A stretch of DNA of 8,294 nt from a bacterium (GTDB lineage: Bacteria > Chloroflexota > Dormibacteria > UBA8260 > Bog-877). Where the stretch lies: assembly GCA_021802115.1 (NCBI GenBank), contig JAKABA010000173.1:1-8294 (forward strand), given 5' to 3'. This document shows, piece by piece, positions 6,126-8,294 of the stretch. Made by a program: the position numbers and the translations under genes. Under the pieces are notes generated by a model, which made no database searches, had not been told where the DNA came from, and saw nothing but the letters and a program-made list of their open reading frames with translations. The number at the start of each line of letters is the position of its first letter. Within the stretch, counting starts at the first letter, position 1.

Positions 6126-7175
6126 ATGGAGGGCGCCGCCACCATCCTGGGCTTGGAGGCCGGCGCCCGCAGGCAGCGCCTGGCGGAGCTGGGCGCCGAG
6201 CTTGCCGTGGGCCTGTTCCGGGCCATGGTTCGACTGCGCGCCTTCGACGAGCGGGCGGTCATCCTCCAGCGCCAGGGGGTGATCGGGACCTACCCCACCT
6301 ATTTCGGCGAGGAGGCCGTCCAGGCCGCCAGCGTGCTTGCTCTGAGCGCTCAGGACTGGCTCTTCCCCACCTACCGGCAGACGGCCGCGGTCACCCTGCG
6401 CGGCTGCCCTCCTTTGGTGCCGCTGCTGATGTGGAGGGGACATCCGGGCGGCTGGCATGATGTCGCGCGCTACCGGGTGGCCCCGGTCTGCGTTCCGGTC
6501 GCCACCAACTATCCCCATGCGGTGGGAGCTGCCTGGGGATCCCGGCTGCAGGGCCAGGACTGCGTCGCCCTCGCCTACGGAGGGGACGGCTCCACCTCCG
6601 CCGGGGAGTTCCACGAGGCCTGCAACCTGGCGGCTGTGGTGACGGCGCCGGTCATCTTCCTGGTCACCAACAATCAGTGGGCGATCAGCACCCCGGTCAG
6701 CAAGCAGACCCGGGTCGCCAGGCTGGCGGACAAGGCGGCCGCCTACGGCATGCCCGGGGTCCGGGTGGACGGGTTCGACGTCTTCGCCTGCCACCAGGTC
6801 ATCAGCGAGGCCGCCGCCCGGGCCCGACGGGGAGGTGGCCCCACCCTGGTCGAGGCCGTGGGGTACCGGCTGGGCCCGCATGGGACCGCCGACGAGCCAT
6901 CCCTCTACCGCGATCCCGCGCAGGCCCGGCTGTGGGACTCGATGGAACCGATCCAGCGGGCGCAACTCGCCCTGGTGGATGCCGGCCTGGCCGAGGAGGA
7001 GCAGCTGGCGGAGATCCGTCGGGAGGCGGTCGACGCGCTGCGGGACGTGGCCGACCGCCTGCTGGCGGAGCCGCTGCCATCCATTGTGGAGATCGCCGAC
7101 ACGGTCCACGGGGTGACCCCGTGGACACTCTCCGAGGAGCGCCTGCGCGAGCCCGCCTGGGTATTGGAGCAGTAG
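6126..7175 (+). CDS. pdhA: 2-oxoacid (pyruvate or branched-chain) dehydrogenase complex E1 alpha subunit
   Basis: 349 codons, ATG to TAG. The E1 alpha subunit pairs with E1 beta to bind thiamine diphosphate, decarboxylate the 2-oxoacid and pass the acyl group to the lipoyl arm of E2. Seen: RAFDERAVILQRQG (38-51) and GEEAVQAAS (61-69) typical of the N-terminal part; LFPTYRQ (79-85); NYPHAVGAAW (128-137); the thiamine-diphosphate/Mg2+ motif from G153-D154-G155 through EFHEACN (161-167) to N182-N183-Q-W-AIS; and the active-site phosphorylation-loop equivalent GPHGTADEPSLYR (250-262) with H252. All expected catalytic landmarks are present. The loop looks like the form common in actinobacterial enzymes labelled pyruvate dehydrogenase, but E1 alpha sequences for pyruvate, branched-chain acids and acetoin are hard to separate, so the substrate is open. 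It is the first gene of an operon with E1 beta nine bases downstream. The start is GGGAG-supported; an in-frame CTG extension is possible. The 3' end contains a strong hairpin (7104-7126). Confidence 0.5.
   Translation: MEGAATILGLEAGARRQRLAELGAELAVGLFRAMVRLRAFDERAVILQRQGVIGTYPTYFGEEAVQAASVLALSAQDWLFPTYRQTAAVTLRGCPPLVPLLMWRGHPGGWHDVARYRVAPVCVPVATNYPHAVGAAWGSRLQGQDCVALAYGGDGSTSAGEFHEACNLAAVVTAPVIFLVTNNQWAISTPVSKQTRVARLADKAAAYGMPGVRVDGFDVFACHQVISEAAARARRGGGPTLVEAVGYRLGPHGTADEPSLYRDPAQARLWDSMEPIQRAQLALVDAGLAEEEQLAEIRREAVDALRDVADRLLAEPLPSIVEIADTVHGVTPWTLSEERLREPAWVLEQ
7104..7126 (+). repeat. Perfect 10-bp inverted repeat with 3-base loop inside the 3' end of pdhA
   Basis: gtccacgggg at 7104-7113 and ccccgtggac at 7117-7126 are exact reverse complements around tga. 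The element encodes part of V-H-G-V-T-P-W-T and ends about 47 bases before the pdhA stop. It would form a very stable RNA hairpin; as DNA it is a 23-base near-palindrome of the size of a repressor operator. No T-run follows, so it is not an ordinary terminator. The function is unproven. Confidence 0.5.
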
Positions 7176-7184
7176 CGGGCCGCC

Positions 7185-8159
7185 ATGGAGCTGAACATGG
7201 TCGAGGCGATCGGACGGGGTCTGGGTCAGATTCTGGAGCAGGACCCCCGGTCGCTGCTGCTGGGGGAGGACATCGGTGTCAACGGGGGCGTCTTCCGCGC
7301 CACCGCGGGGCTGCAGCAGCGCTTCGGGGAAGACAGGGTGGTGGACACCCCGCTGGCCGAGGCCGGCTTCGTGGGCGCCGCGCTGGGGATGAGCATGGTG
7401 GGGCTGCACCCGATCGTGGAGATCCAGTTCGACGCTTTCGTCTACCCCGCGCTGCAGCAGCTGATCGCCCACGCCGGCCGCTACCGCTGGCGCACCGGCG
7501 GCGCTCAGGGCCTCCCCATGGTGCTGCGCCTGCCCTATGGCGGGGGCACCAAGGCCCCCGAGCTGCATTCCGACTCTCCGGAGACCATATTCAGCCACAT
7601 GCCCGGTCTCCGGGTCGTGGTCCCCGCGGATCCCCTGGGGGCGGGCCAGCTCCTGCTCGCCGCCGCCGCCTGCGGCGACCCGGTCATCTTCATGGAGCCC
7701 AAGCGGATGTATCGCCGGGGCCGTCAGGAGGTGCCGCCCGCGTTCACGGCCTGCGAGCTCGACCGGGCGGTCACGGTCCGGGACGGGCAGGACCTGGTCC
7801 TGGTCGCCTACGGCAGCATGCTCGAGGTGGCCACCAAGGCGGCCGAGGTCCTGGAGGGTGATCGGGTCTCCGCGATGGTCATCGACCTGCGCAGCATCTA
7901 TCCGCTCGACCGGGAGTCGCTGCTGAGCGCCGCCCGCCGGGTCGGTCGGATGGTGGTGGTCCAGGAGGCGCCTCGCCACTGCGGCGTCGCCGCCGAGGTA
8001 GCGGCCCTGCTCCAGGAGGAGGTGGCCGACTCGATGCTGGCACCGACGCTGCGGGTGACCGGCATGGACATGCCCTTTCCGCTGTTCCAGAGTGAGGACG
8101 AAGCGCTGCCGTCGGTGGCCCGGGTGCTCGCGGCCGCGCGCGCTGCCCTCGCCTACTGA
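7185..8159 (+). CDS. pdhB: 2-oxoacid dehydrogenase complex E1 beta subunit
   Basis: 324 codons, ATG to TGA, normal length for E1 beta. It completes the heterotetrameric E1 and supplies the activating glutamate for thiamine diphosphate. Seen: LLLGEDIGVNGGVFRAT (24-40); DTPLAEAGFVGAALG (54-68) with catalytic E59; EIQFDAFVYPALQQ (79-92), the beta-subunit signature; the LPYGGGTKAPELHSDSPE region (116-133) with H128; VVVPADP (144-150); the transketolase C-terminal domain with DLRSIYPLD (234-242); and EAPRHCGVAAE (261-271). The spacing to pdhA is nine bases. The start at 7185 has only a distant GGAG; the ATG at codon 5 (7197) has GGAG six bases before it, but homologues usually begin with the same x-E-L-x-x-VEAI stretch, favouring 7185. 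It is followed nine bases on by E2, so the three subunits are almost certainly made from one transcript. The substrate is the same open question as for pdhA. Confidence 0.5.
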   Translation: MELNMVEAIGRGLGQILEQDPRSLLLGEDIGVNGGVFRATAGLQQRFGEDRVVDTPLAEAGFVGAALGMSMVGLHPIVEIQFDAFVYPALQQLIAHAGRYRWRTGGAQGLPMVLRLPYGGGTKAPELHSDSPETIFSHMPGLRVVVPADPLGAGQLLLAAAACGDPVIFMEPKRMYRRGRQEVPPAFTACELDRAVTVRDGQDLVLVAYGSMLEVATKAAEVLEGDRVSAMVIDLRSIYPLDRESLLSAARRVGRMVVVQEAPRHCGVAAEVAALLQEEVADSMLAPTLRVTGMDMPFPLFQSEDEALPSVARVLAAARAALAY

Positions 8160-8168
8160 GGGGTGGTG

Positions 8169-8294
8169 GTGGCGGAGTTCAGCCTGCCGGACCTCGGCGA
8201 GGGCGTCACCGAGGGTGAGGTGATCGAGTGGCGGGTCGCGGAGGGCGCGCCGGTGGTCCGCGATCAGGTTCTGGTGGTGGTGGGAACCGACAAG
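8169..8294 (+). CDS. pdhC: Dihydrolipoamide acyltransferase (E2), N-terminal lipoyl domain only; runs off the window
   Basis: The first 42 codons are visible, from GTG. The residues VAEFSLPDLGEGVTEGEV, then a W-R-V-A-E-G-A-P-V turn and D-Q-V-L-V-V-V-G-T-D-K, are the standard opening of an E2 lipoyl domain; the last codon of the window is K42, the lysine that would carry lipoate. The usual sequence before that lysine is E-T-D; here it is G-T-D. Three GTG codons lie in a row (8163, 8166, 8169). I choose 8169 because GAGGG at 8158-8162 then stands six bases before it and the protein begins like other E2 chains. The E1 beta stop overlaps this ribosome site, suggesting coupling. The peripheral-subunit-binding and catalytic domains lie beyond the window, so it cannot be told whether this E2 is for pyruvate or branched-chain acids. 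Confidence 0.5.
   Translation, partial: MAEFSLPDLGEGVTEGEVIEWRVAEGAPVVRDQVLVVVGTDK

Noticed and set aside
5940..7979. 679-codon open frame on the minus strand opposite pdhA and pdhB
   Set aside because: It is the mirror of two clearly recognised genes. Long antisense frames are expected in GC-rich DNA with strong third-position GC, and its translation is rich in Gly, His, Gln, Asp and Arg with no family I recognise.

Overview
The window is GC-rich throughout (about 70 % by eye) and densely coded, and every gene I can identify is chromosomal housekeeping. There is no tRNA, rRNA, CRISPR array, transposase, integrase or phage gene in it. The heme enzymes are of the Gram-positive type and line up well with remembered Bacillus subtilis HemH. 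CtaG is of the caa3 type, and the 2-oxoacid dehydrogenase is of the split alpha2beta2 type. Together with the base composition this suggests an aerobic, high-GC, Gram-positive-like lineage (Actinomycetota, Chloroflexota or Dormibacterota). That placement is inference; I cannot name a genus.

Layout. The left three quarters are on the minus strand, read from about 5980 down to 36: ferrochelatase (hemH/cpfC), coproporphyrinogen/protoporphyrinogen oxidase (hemG/hemY/cgoX), a 515-base stretch with no convincing gene, the 23S rRNA/tRNA methyltransferase rlmN, the cytochrome oxidase assembly factor ctaG, and an unassigned polytopic membrane protein built from two similar halves. hemH and hemG share a TTGA stop/start junction. 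ctaG and the membrane gene overlap by 14 bases. The right quarter is on the plus strand and diverges from the heme genes: E1 alpha, E1 beta and the first 42 codons of E2 of a 2-oxoacid (pyruvate or branched-chain) dehydrogenase complex, with 9-base spacers.

How the genes fit together. hemH and hemG supply heme, and CtaG helps mature the heme-copper oxidase that uses heme and copper. The membrane protein overlapping ctaG may belong to the same respiratory context. The dehydrogenase makes acyl-CoA and reducing power for the same respiratory chain. The divergent region between the two operons carries a perfect 12-base palindrome with a repeated half-site 31 bases away, and is the best candidate for a shared control site.

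I do not see a new defence, mobile or biosynthetic system. The points most worth a second look are the structured non-coding gap between hemG and rlmN, the perfect 10-bp hairpin inside the 3' end of the E1 alpha gene, the palindrome between the divergent operons, and the duplicated membrane protein attached to ctaG.
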